From assembly GCF_905147365.1 (NCBI RefSeq), contig NC_056408.1, positions 16,368,001 through 16,432,000 on the forward strand: a DNA stretch of 64,000 nucleotides, in the 5' to 3' direction. The position numbers and the translations under genes were made by a program. This DNA comes from Aricia agestis. Taxonomy: Eukaryota > Arthropoda > Insecta > Lepidoptera > Lycaenidae. The notes under the pieces were generated by a model. The model saw nothing but the letters and a program-made list of their open reading frames with translations, did no database searches and was not told the DNA's origin. Of the stretch, positions 31,499 through 43,870 are shown one piece after another (position 1 is the first letter of the stretch; each line of letters opens with the position of its first letter).

Positions 31499-31584
31499 CT
31501 GAAAAAAAGGGACACAAGTTAGAATTCACTGGAGTCGTGATAAAATGACGGCTATCTGTTTTAGGGGTGTTGATAAATGCTTAC

Positions 31585-31630
31585 CTAAGCCATTTGTACA
31601 TCCAGGAACACAACACTTTCTATTAGACAT
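31585..31630 (-). pseudogene. P-element transposase, exon 1 (THAP start)
   Basis: The 46-nt exon reads MSNRKCCVPGCTNGL plus one base, then gtaagc. CCVPGC gives the first Cys pair of the THAP zinc finger. Splicing to 31498 keeps the frame, giving NGL-DTAGNLHKFP. The ORF is too short to be found without the splice logic. Confidence 0.8.
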
Positions 31631-32417
31631 GATAAATATCAAATATCACAAAACGGTTCAACGAGTCCTATCTCAAGCACAAACTTCACAAGATTTCGAT
31701 CACCTTAAGCACAAAATCGACACGGCCGAAGGAGCAGAGGCTCAACTTGACGGACTTAGGTGGATAAAGCACTAATATGGGGATAAAAATCTAGAAAAAC
31801 AAACAAGACACCGAAGAGCACTCCAGCGCAAACCGGCAGCCACATTTGTTTGATTGACATTTGACAATTATTGCTATTGCGGAAAATGGATTTAATGTTG
31901 CTAGTGGAAAATAAATTCTTAAATTTTATTTTATTTCTGGCTAATTGACAAAAAACATTTCATTTCAGCAATTCTTACAATTTTCAAAACATTATTTTAA
32001 TATTTTAAATTTTTATTAGGTGAAAATCAAGTCAGGGAAAAATCAGAACCAATAAAGATGAGATAGCGCCATCTTACGAACCAGCATAACTATTATGCAG
32101 CAATCGCTCATCATCGTTATCACAAATAGCGTCATCTATATGTGGGTTTTTTCAACTACTTACATTATAATACTACCAAATTACTGTGTCACTTTCACGT
32201 GAGGACCTCAATGCAATTTTGGTCTCACTTTATTTTACAGACCTATAATGAAACGTTTTCTCGTTTGCTACTATTAAGATTGTCACCCCTGCGTCAAGTT
32301 GTCCTTTCCCGAGACGAGAGTTGTGTGTTTTGTATTCAAATCACACATATTTTGACAACTTGACGCAACTTGACGCTCCCGCTTCGCAGTCGCTTGGTCG
32401 CGTAGGTTTGAACAAAG
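31631..32417. other. P-element 5' region and right terminus
   Basis: It is non-coding. It holds the subterminal inverted pair 'gcgtcaagttgtc' (32292) and 'gacaacttgacgc' (32352), and the terminal repeat 'cttgacgctcccgcttcgca' ending 'aacaaag' at 32417. Confidence 0.6.
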
Positions 32418-32574
32418 CATTATTCATGAATCATGATTGACGGAATTGACTGTCTATTGCATGAGCGTGTAATGGACGCCATAGTATGAATGAAACAATA
32501 TATTGTGTATTTTTATTTTAAAATCAATGTTGCAATTAGTTACATACTAGCTATTTATTAATTATAATTAATTA

Positions 32575-33072
32575 ATTATAATACAGTCGCAATCTAGTAA
32601 TATGATTATCAGGCTAAATTTATCTAGTGAAATGGTGATAAGTTTGCCAATGGCATCCATTACACGGTAGGTTTTGCTGTCAGTTTTACCACAGTCATGG
32701 CTGTGACTGATGGATAACCTACCGTGTAAGAGCGTGACTGACGGTTGCATGAATCTGATTGACGAAAATCTGGATATTTTGATTTTTGCTTCATGCAGCC
32801 ATCAGTCACGAATTTTGAACGAACACAGAAGAGTATATTTTAGTCGACCTCTGCGGCTCAATGGTTAAGAGGGAGTGGCAGCTCAAATAGGAGGTCGCGG
32901 GTTCTAATCCCGCCGACGGAACAAAAAGTTTTCAATGTTCCTGGTCATGGATGTGTATATTAAATACTAGATGATTCTCGTTAATCGCGCGGGAACCGTA
33001 CATTTTTCCGGGTTAAAAAGTATCCTCTGTCCTTTCCCGAGACTTAAAGTATCTCCATACCAAATTTCAGCG
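32575..33072 (+). repeat. SINE-like repeat, copy 2
   Basis: Better preserved copy of 19410-19900. The head has 'gacctctgcggctcaatggt', 'taagaggg' and 'gggttctaatcccgcc'. It does not fold as a functional tRNA by eye and is followed by a LINE-like tail. Confidence 0.65.
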
Positions 33073-33077
33073 CGCAG

Positions 33078-33235
33078 TTGCAGCTACCCACTGCAACGGC
33101 GCGGTTCACAGATTCTCGACCCCCACCAGTCGCAGCTACCCACCACGACGGCGCGGTCTACAAACAATTTACAACTAGACCCCCACCAGATAACGCTACC
33201 CACGTTAAGAGGCGCGGTCCACAAACTATTTACAG
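33078..33235 (+). repeat. Degenerate minisatellite, about 55-60-bp unit
   Basis: Three imperfect units each contain 'gctaccca', 'ggcgcggt' and 'cccccaccag'. Confidence 0.6.
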
Positions 33236-33375
33236 CTCTACCCAATCAACAAAGAAAGGAATCCGTTAAACGTCATCTACATCCGAACCATCAGTTTTCC
33301 ACTACATTTAGTTCAGAAGGAATTTGATGGTCTGGGACACTCCTCACTCTTATCATGACGTAATTTTTAATACAT

Positions 33376-34544
33376 TCATCGGGTAGGTACCACATGAAAC
33401 AGAATATCTAAATTTAAATCGTTAATTTGAACACGGGCTAAAATTTGTAAGGTGCTAAACATCCTTGTTTGTCCGATACCCACAAGTGCTACAGTGTTAT
33501 TTAAGCGTTTACCAGAATATTTTGTAGTGACACTTTCCTTGACAAGAGAGCATTCGGACCCAGAGTCATAGTGAAACAAATACGACTCACCAATCACCAT
33601 TATTTATGAGCGTGCCAGCAGGATTGCCGACATAGCAGACATCCACGCGACGCGCGACGACGTTGCTCGAAGTAGCGCTCGAACCTCATCCACTGCTGGC
33701 CCTCGTGCCACCGCCAGCGTTGCGCGTGCACTTGTTTGCGTAGTGTCCGTTTGCCCCGCACCGAAAGCAGATGGGCTCAGTGGTCCGACGAGCAGGTGTT
33801 GTGTCAGATGTGGTCTTTCCATTACCCGTGGAGGTTGATGATTGCCTTTTCGAACGGTAGCACGGTGTCCTAACTTTCCACATATGAAACATTTCAGGTT
33901 TGGATTAGGCTTGAATCGCTTGACATCGTAGCCTCCCTCACTAGATGATTGAGAATTGGATTTCCTCTTCAGAAACGAGAATGCTTGAAGTTCGCGTTGC
34001 ATTTGTTCTCTATTATTAAATTCTGTAGTGAACACAACACGTTGCAGACGGTCGTCATATTGAGACACGTGAGCCAAAACCGTAGCCATAGATATCTGTT
34101 CCACCGTCATGTCCTTCCAACGCGCACTAAACATCGTCATAAGCCGTGCAGCATATGCAGCGAGGGATTCATTGTCCATCGGCTTGCTATTTCTTCAAAT
34201 TAATGAGGGTAGCCGCAGGGGTTTCCACACAATCATAACGCGCCAAAAATAAGGTCTTGAATTGCGGCCATGTCATTCTCGCGTATGATACTAGAGAAAG
34301 CCAACGAGATGCACTGCCTTTTAATGGCTCCGCTTAACGCCATAACAAGTGCATTGCCTTGTATTTCTTTTTCAGCTAGGCATAAATCGACAGTCGCGCT
34401 CCAAGCGCGCGGATCAGCGTCCGACTTTTCAGGATCAAATTGAGGTAGATTTATCTTTGGACTACTGACCGGTTGGGGTTGTCTCAGCGCATCAACAAGC
34501 TTCTTCTGCGATTCCAGGAACTCCCGTAGAAAATTTTCATCCAT
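33376..34544 (-). pseudogene. Ty3/gypsy-type gag and protease remnant
   Basis: Three disrupted minus-strand ORFs follow one another. 34233-34544 starts MDENFLREFLESQKKL and contains a gag-like segment with a W-SATVDLCL motif. 33604-34179 holds more gag and a first CCHC knuckle (CFICGKLGH). An overlapping frame (33686-33892) supplies CFRCGANGHYANKC, a second knuckle. 33376-33600 carries a protease active site, FHYDSGSECSLV. The segments are separated by frameshifts and the element is cut off after the protease; no reverse transcriptase follows. Probably mag-like, but the lineage is uncertain. Confidence 0.7.
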
Positions 34545-35465
34545 CTTGAACGGAGTGTTTTGTGCCTAGGTTTATCCCACGCACTGATGTCGGAAAGCGG
34601 GTATTCTCAGATAAAACTAAAGTGGGCGACTATTTTCACCGGCAAATGATTGAACGGTTCCCCAGGCAATTTAAACACTCAACGAAAGTTATTTCACTAT
34701 TTTAAATCAATCCACAGTTCACAGCAAATTATAAACACACAGCCCGTGGAAACAATGACAAGTCCTTCCGTAAGCAACGTCCTTAATTTCACTTTTTAAC
34801 CTCAACGGAATCTCATATTCAATTATTTGAATTAACTGTCACTACGCAAGTCAATGTCCGCCGCCCCCTGTCGGGTGATGGCGCTGTTTCCACTACTGCA
34901 GTAAACAAAATCCTGCCATCTATTGAACAATAAACGAACTACATTTACATTCATTATGAAATAGGAATCTACCAGATGGCGGTATTTAAGACAGATAAAT
35001 TCACAATATTAATAACAGATGGCGCTTATTCGTAAATATCTAATTTCGAGCGAGTTCGCTAGAAAATCATAGTGGCGCCTTTTCATTCCACGACATATCT
35101 ATCCCTTGTGTTTATTTAAAAAACAAATCTTTAAAGAAAAAAAAAACATTTCTTATAGTCAAATTAACAAAAATCTGAGAATAACAAGTACATATAATAG
35201 GTAACATCAAAACGCAGTCTTATTAAACTTAGTTTGTTATTTTGGAATAAGCATTTTTACTTAATGTCTAGAAATTAAATGGCACGACTTGTGAGTAATG
35301 GTTAAACCTAGTATAAATATTAATCAGTCAAATAAGTCTTAATCTCAGTCAAAAAAAACTTAAATTAATAAGTAAATTCTTTTATTCAATCTAGCGTCAA
35401 CAAGAAAATAAGAAGCTATGTGTAAATTATTTTTCGAAAACATCAATGTTTTCCGAAAACATGTG
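34545..35465. other. Probable retroelement leader/LTR remnant and non-coding DNA
   Basis: The stretch upstream of gag (to about 35090) should hold leader and LTR, but I find no second LTR to define it. 35100-35465 is AT-rich without signals. Confidence 0.4.
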
Positions 35466-35469
35466 AAGA

Positions 35470-37190
35470 CCTCCTGCGCAATCAGGTTGAGGTAGCACCT
35501 TGATAACACACGTCATTTTTAATAAATTTAAACGTATTTTTTTGTTTATAGGACTTCATACCTCTCACGACAGCTTTATTTTCAGAAATGTCTTCTATCA
35601 AGCAAACATACTTGTAAGTTTTCTTTCCCAAAGCAGAGCAAAATTTTGCGAGTATAAAGTCACCTTCTTTTGGCGTAAATACAAACTCATCTTTTCAAGT
35701 TGACGGCACATCTTCCAACTTATTATAAATTCTGCACTGATTTTCTTTTTTGATCGAAGATTCTGTTTCGTTGCATATCTTCTTTTTTTTTAAACATGGT
35801 TCAACAGAAAGGTTTCGTTTTGTCCTTTTAGTATTTTCTTTAGTTGTTTTATTAATTTCTGTTGTCAAATTAGATAGTTCTTCTTCAATATTTAAAGAAT
35901 CATTGTCCGAGTTATCTTTCACCAATCTTTCATAAAAAGTTTCTGCGTCCCCAAATTCTCCTTTTTTATGTTTTTTCTGTTTTTTATTATTTCTGCTTGT
36001 CTTTTTTTTTTCTTCCTGATCTCTTTCCATTTTTTCAATTACTTCTTTGTATGTTAGGATTTCGGCCCCCTTAGCAACACGCCTTTTTTGTGTTTTGGGT
36101 GGATCATTGCGAGCATTTTTTTCCAATAGAAGTGTCTGAAATGACACATTAATTTCATTATCGTTTCCTAAAAACCCCTTAGCAACACGCCTTTTTTGTG
36201 TTTTGGGTGGATCATTGCGAGCATTTTTTTCCAATAGAAGTGTCTGAAATGACACATTAATTTCATTATCGTTTCCTAAAAAAAATGGTTGCTGCTTTTT
36301 TTCATATGTCTTAAGTGTTTCATTCATTTCCTTTTTCACTTCGAGATTTTCTTTAATTGATGTTGCAGGTTTAATTAATATGTTTTGCAGTATTTGAATT
36401 TTTGAAGATGTATTGTTTTTAGATGGAACTTCCAGATTTTATTCAGACGAATCTTGCTTATGTGCGTTAAGAAAATATTCCGGCTCCTGTTTCTTGTAGA
36501 CTCTTTGCTTTGTTGTTTGTACTTTCTTTATATTTATCCCTTTTTTTTCTACTATATCCATTTTTCTTTCGTTAATATTCTGTTCAACCTTTGCTTCAAA
36601 CATTTCTTCTTCAATCTGTTTTCCTTCAATCACTAGTTCTTTTTGATTTTCTGTTACCTTCACATCAGAACAGTTCTTGTCAGACCCAATATCTTCCAGA
36701 ATCTTGTTAAACTCACTCTTATAAAAACTTTGAAGTGTCAAGCTTAAGAGTGTTGGTACGGCAACATTAACATGATTTTCCACAACCTGATGCGTGCAGT
36801 CGTATCGAGTTGCATCATATGTTTCCACGTTGTTTTCAACTTCAGGCCCGGAAATTAAGTTGAAATATTTGACTTCGCTATTGTCGGCATGTTTGAGTGC
36901 TTGTTCTTTTTCCCATTGGACTAATGCCAAAGGATCGAATATGTTTTTAGATATTGCATGCCGGTTAAACGGGTATATACCAGTTTTTTTAAATCTATTT
37001 TGCAGGATAACTGGGTTTAAATTGGCCCATATTTCGGTTATAATTCTGGAAAATTCCATCTTTGGTAGTTTAGCACCAATGTGCATCCTTTGCCATTTTA
37101 CGAGGGCCTCATCCCACTATCCTTCATTGGTTTCATGCCACTGCAATCTAATGGTTGAAGAATATGAGATGAGTGTGGTGGTAATTTTAT
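35470..37190 (-). pseudogene. Second pogo-like transposase, 5'-truncated
   Basis: Reading down the minus strand: LPPHSSHILQPLD with the third catalytic Asp (about 37165), a frame change, MEFSRIITEIWANLNPV, FKKTGIYPFNRHAI, a long Lys/Glu-rich linker, and then a C-terminal module EGDFILAKFCSALGKKTYKY. That module lies in the same place as the C-terminal module of the 26661-29015 protein. The first two catalytic Asp residues and the DNA-binding half are missing. There are stops at about 36439 and 35695. A 108-bp in-frame tandem duplication lies at 36066-36281. Confidence 0.75.
36066..36281 (-). repeat. 108-bp in-frame tandem duplication in the pogo remnant
   Basis: The unit encodes GNDNEINVSFQTLLLEKN and RNDPPKTQKRRVAKG, twice. 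The two copies are almost identical at the DNA level. Confidence 0.85.
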
Positions 37191-37205
37191 TATAGTAACG
37201 TTTCA

Positions 37206-37373
37206 TTAGAACGCCTCCGTACTCGCCGAACGATAGCGTTCCCATACATTTCTGATAGCTTGTCGTGATACTCCAAGTCGTAACGCTACTGCTCTCTTTG
37301 ACTCTCCCTCTTGCAGCAATACCACAGCACTTGAAGCACTTTCCATGTTCATATGGTTCCGAATACGTGGCAT
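37206..37373 (-). pseudogene. Tc1/mariner-type helix-turn-helix fragment
   Basis: MPRIRNHMNMESASSAVVLL and ESKRAVALRLGVSRQAIRNV form a Tc1-like N-terminal HTH. It stops after about 55 codons where it meets the pogo remnant. Confidence 0.55.
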
Positions 37374-37772
37374 TATAACGTGCTCTAGTAACTCAATTAA
37401 AAAAACAGTAAAACAAAGCAAAAAGCGCCTGTAACGATAGTCGGAATACAACTGAATAAGAAATTGGGCATTGGGTGATTTTTACTCAGTTAGTTTTGCC
37501 TGACCGCTAGAGGATAAAAATTAGAAAAAGTGTTGTTCTAAAGATCGATAAGAACTCATAAACATGTAAGTTTTACGGTGAAATACTTGAACTGGCCCAT
37601 AAATAAGTCTAAAGCAACATGTTTACATTTTTTGAGAAAAAATCGTGGTGGGCCATATTTTGTTTTGAGTAGTTTATATAAGATTACAATGCTTACCAGA
37701 ATACAATTGTGAATGGAAAACTATAGTACCTATTAGGTGTTGAAACATAAACATATCAATTTTAATTACATA

Positions 37773-38054
37773 CTAGCTGTTGCCCGCGACTTCGTCCGCG
37801 TCAACAGAGTATAATAACAAAGATGGATAGTCCGCTAACAAATATGAAAATAAGTAAAATATAACCTCCTCCTTTTTGGAAGTCGGTTAAAAAGTAGCCT
37901 ACGTTACACCTTACAACATCGGTTATCTACCAAAAAAGTCCCGGCAAAATAGCTCCAGCCGTTTCAGAGATTAGCCGGAACAAACAAACAGACAGACAGA
38001 CATACAGACAAAAATTGTAAAAAATGTTGTTTTGGTGTATGTAGCGTATATAGA
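37773..38054 (-). mobile_element. Short Helitron-like element
   Basis: The minus-strand start is TCTATATACGCTACATACAC and the end is GTCGCGGGCAACAGCTAG. It is non-coding. Confidence 0.55.
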
Positions 38055-38121
38055 TTCATAAGCATGTAGTGAAAAACGGTTCTTTCAATATTACAAACAG
38101 ACACTCCAATTTTATTTATAC

Positions 38122-38310
38122 TAGCTACTAGCTATTTGACCAAGCTTTGCTCGGTATTCGATAAAACACGAATAAAATGACATTTTCTAAAAATTATTCC
38201 TAGCTAGATCGATTTTATCGCCCCCGACGATTTTCATGAAATTTAGTATACAGGGGTATACTAAATTTCATGAAAATCGTTGGAACCGATTCCGAGATTC
38301 CAATTATATA
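38122..38310 (-). mobile_element. Helitron-like fragment with inner hairpin
   Basis: Its CTAG end lies near 38122-38135 ('gctactagctatttgacc'). Inside, 38230-38281 is a hairpin with 'gattttcatgaaatttagta' arms. Confidence 0.45.
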
Positions 38311-38318
38311 TTTATATA

Positions 38319-38994
38319 CTAGCTGTGCCTCGCGGTGTTACCCGCGGTTTAAGTGACATATCATAAAAGACTATGAAAAGTACCAATAATAGTATCAAAA
38401 TGGGACGAAACATGGTTCTATAACGGTTTATGGTAGTGATAGTGATTAAGATGAAGGTAATTTGCATAGTAGCATATCCTTTCGGCTCGAAACAACGTCG
38501 AAACTCCCAAACTTGTATCTATAAAAAGTCAGGAGTTCCCTCAGCACCTCCCGAACCATAGTATACCTTGGTGCAAAATCTTACTTGTTGGAAGCATATG
38601 CTTAGAATACTGCTCACGAAATCGAAGTCACCACATATTTCCATATAAATTTTGAGGAGTTCCCTCGATTACTTATCTTATATCTTCATCAGGTCACTAC
38701 TTTTATGAATATGGTACCAAATTGGAATGATAACCTATACACCAAAAAAAAATTTTTGAAAATCGGTTCACAAACGGAGTAATCGTTGAAGTTAAAAAAA
38801 CGAACATAACACCTCCTCCGTTTCGAAAGTCGGTTAAAATTGTAGCCTATGTGTTATTCTGATGTATAAGCTATATTATTGTAAAGTTTCATTAAAATCC
38901 GTTCAGTAGTTTTTGCGTGAAAGAGTAACAAACATCCATACATCCACACATCCATACATCCAAACAAACTTTCGCCTTTATAATATTAGTAGGA
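38319..38994 (-). mobile_element. Helitron-like repeat, copy 2
   Basis: The end is GCGAGGCACAGCTAG on the minus strand. The body matches 6170-6836. Confidence 0.6.
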
Positions 38995-39005
38995 CAAGAA
39001 CTGCT

Positions 39006-39052
39006 CGTTTAAAGATATAAGATTCTTATCTTATATCTTTAAACGAGCTTTA
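39006..39052. repeat. Near-perfect 20-bp-arm hairpin
   Basis: 'gctcgtttaaagatataaga' is followed after 'ttct' by its inverse. It directly abuts the Helitron-like copy on its left. Confidence 0.75.
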
Positions 39053-39203
39053 ATAAGATGTATAGATTAATTAAGAAAAAAACTTATTACAAAGGACTGT
39101 ATGCCTCTTGCTACTTAGTTAAGAAAAAACTGAATAGTACGTGTAAAACACTGAAATAAAATATTATGGACAGTTTGGAGAAAAAATTCTGTTTCACATT
39201 TTT

Positions 39204-41210
39204 TTAATTTTTGTTCTTACACGGCGCGGATTCATGACATCTAGAATTACAGAGGACTGAATGCTTCCTACAAGCGCACCTTTTAGTCGAACATTTAAAA
39301 TAGCCTTGGCCACCAAATGGTGATATTTTTTGGCATATTTCTCTCAATGACAACTCTTCATTCGGTATAGCATCATTGAAAGTAATGCTTGTTTGCTGTA
39401 TTGCATTTCTGGGTAACCAATCTTTCAGAGTACCAACTGAAGTTCCCATTTTGTGATTCTCATTTCTCTTTTGTATAACTTTTCCCAGGACATTTTTTTG
39501 GTCTAATGGTCCACGATCTAACTTTGGTATCTCTACCAAAACTGAAGATCCAACGTCAATGTTAGAAAATTTATTTGAAGAGTGTACGTTCATTTTATCT
39601 GCTGCTATTTTCAAATTTTCAGCAGCTTCATGTCTTTGTTGCTGTATTTTTTTCCTTAATGCATAAAAAACATAACAGTTTGGATTTGTAACCGTCATCG
39701 CCAGAAGTCCCACAAATTAGATGCACATTTCTTGCACATGAATAACATGAATGTGCTCCTGTATATTCCTTGCCGCAAATGACACAATATATTAATGAAA
39801 CTGGTTCTTCCACACATAAACTTTGTGGAGGCGTTGCTGATGACTCAACTGGCGACAACTGACTGTCACAGGTTGTTATGGGCGCTACCACTGTTGATAA
39901 ATATGTTGATTGTACCAAGTCAATAGTTTTAACACGCAAGTCAAGGTTACAGTTCTCTATAGGTGCTATCACTGGTGAGGGAGGCGATGGTTGCTGCACA
40001 CTTCCACAATCTACAGCTAAGGCATGATGACAGCTTTCTATAGACGATACAACTGCTGATGAACACGATAGCTGCTGCAGTCTTCCACAATCAACAGCTA
40101 CGTAAGGGTCGCAGTTTTTTACAGGCACTGTCGATGAACACGATGGTTGCTGTAAGCCTACAGACTCAATATCTGCAGGTGCTGGTGCGGCTAAACAAGA
40201 TGATTGTTGATTTATTATCTTCTCAAGATCTTCTTCAGTTCTTAGTTTACTGAGAAAACCAGGAGGCAACTGCAACGACAAACCAATTTAAGAATCCACT
40301 CCAAACAGAGCTTTGTATGGTGTTCTTTTTATAGTTCGATGAAAAGAACAGTTCTTTTGAAACTGACTGAAATTCCCAAGAACCAATTAGTTGAATTATT
40401 ATCATGTAGCCAAGCCTGTAACATGTTCTCCACATCTTGGTTCGCTCGCTCCACAGATCACTGATTAGCTGGATGTCTGGGTCTTCCATTAATTATTTTA
40501 CAACTTGGCCACATTTCGACCAATTCTTTTATAATAGATGCCGTAAATTCTCGACCGTTATCACTTTGAAGTAGCTCAGGGCATCCAATATCCAAAAATA
40601 TTTTTAACAATTCTAATGCAACTTCTTTTGCGCGCTTGGATGTCAAAGGTCGAAGAAACGAAAACTTGGTTGTGTGATTCTGGTAAAGAAGTATCCATTT
40701 ATATTCTTTATCTGGTGTTGATTGTAGGTCTATTAAATCAACTTGCCCTTTGTTGTTAAATGAATTTGAAAGTATAGGGCGCACTACAATACCTTTCTTC
40801 CGAAATGTCTTCTTGTTTTGACACCTTACACACTGTTTTACGAATCTTACAATGGTCGGCGTACATTTTGTCGCGACCGCCGTGTCCTTTGCTTTTGTGA
40901 ATTTCTGACAGAGCATCATAATATTCTTCAGAGGGCAATATTTTTACAATGGGATCAGTATTCGATTTTCGTTTCAAAACTAAATACTTTTCTCCTGATA
41001 CCCTCATTACATCATAATGATTTGCGTAGAAATGGTGGTTAGGGTTTCTCCTTACGTTAAGCCGAGGCGCCGCTTCATACTTTTCAATATAATTTATAAT
41101 CTCACTTATTCTCTTCCGTGTCCACTCTGGTTTTTGTTTCTCTCATTGTATAAAATACGTAGTCCCTGTTCAAACCGTAACCTTGAACTATTTTCTTCAT
41201 CACTATTCAT
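39204..41210 (-). pseudogene. Ginger/KRBA2-like integrase-type transposase
   Basis: From about 41208, reading MNSDEENSSRLRFEQGLRIL, through several frames: an HHCC-like region (HKSKGHGGRDKMYADHC, then CVRC), the integrase core with Asp in GQVDLIDLQS, Asp in LLQSDNGREF, and HPANQ-stop-SVERANQ with the Glu. Next come a Ser/Cys-rich linker, a PHD-like finger (YCVICGKEYTGAHSCYSCA, HLICG) and a chromatin-type tail. The tail ends CSTKRCACRKHSVLCNSRCH, a Cys-rich motif typical of KRBA2/Ginger-like proteins. A TGA (from Gly GGA by one change) precedes SVER, and there are about three frameshifts. I find no TIRs, so the ends are open. Confidence 0.65.
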
Positions 41211-41865
41211 TATACCAGAAGTAATTTGTAATGATAAAACTAAGATTTTGACAAAGCAAGTACAAACTGAGACAGATCATAGACAACATAGACAAATTGT
41301 CTGTGTGTTGCCAATATAATCACTTGTGGCGGCGGCGTGCGACAGAATATGTTTGTCGCATGTGCGCCAAAATTTTGTTATCCATGTCGTCACTTATGGT
41401 TCTCGCGGAAAACCGGCGCTGAATATGCCTTCGGGTGTACCAGCATATTATGTCGAGCGTGGGTAATTTGCAACTGCTGTTTAGAATTATTGCTTACCAT
41501 ATACTTAATAATATTAAGTAAATATGTACCATGTTTGTAGTGGCAAATAAACCTTAATATTATTATTAACCTAATAAAAATATGTATTAAAAATCTTCTG
41601 ATTTTTTTGTAATCTTATCATAAGACTCCCAGATTTTTATAGGTATTACTTCCCGGAAAATAAAATATGTATCTGGCAACACTGCCGAGGAATTGGCACG
41701 CAACGAAACCCCCGTTACAATCATTTCACTAAACTTAATCTAGTAATATGATTATATCACTAAACCTAATGTAAACTCAACAGTATTATAATTATGTTTC
41801 TAGGATGATAGTAATGAATCGCTTTCTTACGGCATATAAGTATATCCCTAGGGATAAAGCTATAA
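41211..41865. other. Non-coding interval; inverse copy of part of the 19350-19440 repeat
   Basis: 'ctaggatgatagtaatgaat' and 'cgctttc' near 41800-41835 are the inverse of 19375-19405. No gene is seen. Confidence 0.5.
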
Positions 41866-41878
41866 TCTATACTAATAT

Positions 41879-42514
41879 TGTTACGTGCTAGGGTTCGAGG
41901 ATTTGGAGAGAAAGACCTGGTGACTCTCTTGAAGACTTTATTAACACTGCACTAAACACTAGGTCACAACACTTAGCACTAAGTCCAAACACTAATCACT
42001 AGGTCCAATCACTAAGCACTATCACTGTCCTAGGTCGTAGCCAAGTCGCAGGTTTCACTGGTTCACTCACTATTGATCACTTGATGTCGCCTCGAAGATC
42101 GCTCAGATTGAACTGACTGGCCGGGCCTGCCTGCGGCTCTTTTTATATGGCGAGACGAATTCCAGAAATTTCCCGATTCACGTAAACAAGTAAACAACCG
42201 TAGGAACTTTCTAGGAGGCTCGGGCATGTACCACAATAAAACTGCCGTCCTTACGATAAGTGCAGTAAGTTGAATTTAATCTAGACCTTATGGTCTCAGT
42301 CATAAGGTCTAAATTAAAATACGTAAACACGCTAACAAATAAACGGTAAACACGTAAAAAAACATTGGACATTTCTAGAAGATTCGAGTATGTACTTGCG
42401 CACCTGATGCCATCTAGTATTGAGTAGGGGATTTATGTTGCCTGTGCTCCCTCGGTAAGCTTCGCTGGTTTGTCGCTAGATAGACCACGTGTCCGTATAC
42501 CATGTACCGTAACA
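41879..42514 (-). repeat. 3' LTR of the Ty3/gypsy element
   Basis: It is 636 bp and runs TGTTACGTGC to CCGTAACA. A purine-rich tract 'taagaggggagtag' lies just inside it on the minus strand. ATAT precedes it (41875-41878). Confidence 0.9.
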
Positions 42515-42525
42515 CTACTCCCCTC

Positions 42526-43870
42526 TTAGAGATGCTCGTCCCGAGCATCATTGTTACTGCCATGGTAACGCGCCAGACGGTCTATGTGTACCACTTTGAA
42601 TGTCCCTCTTGGTTGCTTTTGAATCCTGTAAGTCACATCATTCAATCGGGTAACCATTTTGTATGTGCCGTCCCACTTGGTCTGCAACTTTGGAGATTTG
42701 CCTTTTCGGCGAGTTGGGTTATGCAGCCACACCAGTGACCCTTCTTCGAAGCCGCTTGTATTCGATTTCCGGTCGTATCTGGTCTTCATGTTCTCACTTG
42801 ACTGTAACCCATTTTCCCGAACCATGGCGTATATATAGCGCATCTTTTCCCTTAAATCGCAGACATAATCTGGTACGGTCTTTGGTTCCTCCGGTGACCC
42901 TCCTGTCAAGAGGTCTACTGGTACTCGCAGTTCTCTACCGTAATTGACATACGCCGGGGTAGCTTTTATGCTCTCATGCTCGGCGGTACGGGACGACAGA
43001 AGGAAGAGCGGTATATACTTGTCCCAGTCCTTTTGTTTGTCATCTACCAATTTCGCCAAATGCCTCTCAAGGGTCTGGTTAAATCTCTCAACCATTCCAT
43101 CAGACTGTGGATGGTACGCGGTGGTCCTCGTTTTATGCATTCCCAAAATTCTGCACACTTCCTGCAAGACCTGCGATTCGAAATTCCTGCCCTGATCGGA
43201 ATGGATTTCTAGAGGCACACCAAAGCGAGATATTACTTCTTCGATTAGCTTAGAAGCAACTGTTGTAGCTTCCTGGTTTTGTATGGCGAAAACTTCGGGC
43301 CATTTGGTGAAATAATCCATGACAACCATAAAATACTTGTTTCCTGATTCCGTTACAGGAAATGGCCCAGCTACGTCAACTGCGATTCGTTCCCACGGTG
43401 CGCCAACGTTATACAAGCGCAGGCTCCCACGGCTCCTTGTCTGTGGTCCCTTCACTGCAGCGCAAGTAGTGCATTTGCGGCACCAATCCTGTACATCGTC
43501 TCGACAATGCAACCAGTAGAATCGTTCTCGCACTTTTGTTAACGTCCTCTTTACTCCTAGATGACCTCCTGATACGCCATCATGCATTTCACGGAGAACA
43601 TCCGGTACTCTCGTTCTTGGGACCACTATCTGAAGATGGAACTCTCTACCGTTAGTCTTCTCCCATTTCCGGTAAAGTATTCCGTTTTGAAGAATCAGAC
43701 TGTCCCATTGCGCCCAGTACGCCTTAGTGACAGCGCCAGTGGGTGCAACCTCACTTCAGATTGGCTTTACGTCATCCCGTTTCTTCCATGTGATGATGTG
43801 TCGAAGGTCGTCATCTCTTTCTTGAGCCTCTCTCATAGCATCATTCTCCAATGGACCCAAAGGACTTGTT
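42526..43870 (-). pseudogene. Gypsy integrase
   Basis: The main ORF (42526-43626) contains an HHCC zinc region (HDGVSGGHLGV, CRKCTTCAAVKG), the DDE core with Asp in VDVAGPFP, Asp in IHSDQGRNFES and Glu in HPQSDGMVERFNQTLE, and a GPY/F-like tail (KWDGTYKMVTRLNDVTYRI). Two in-frame stops (at the end of the RNase H ORF near 43870, and near 43757) separate it from RNase H in the same frame. The integrase itself is open. Confidence 0.88.

Noticed and set aside
32846..32925. Possible tRNA gene
   Set aside because: A- and B-box-like words are present but the arms do not pair as a tRNA, and the sequence is part of a repeated SINE-like unit.
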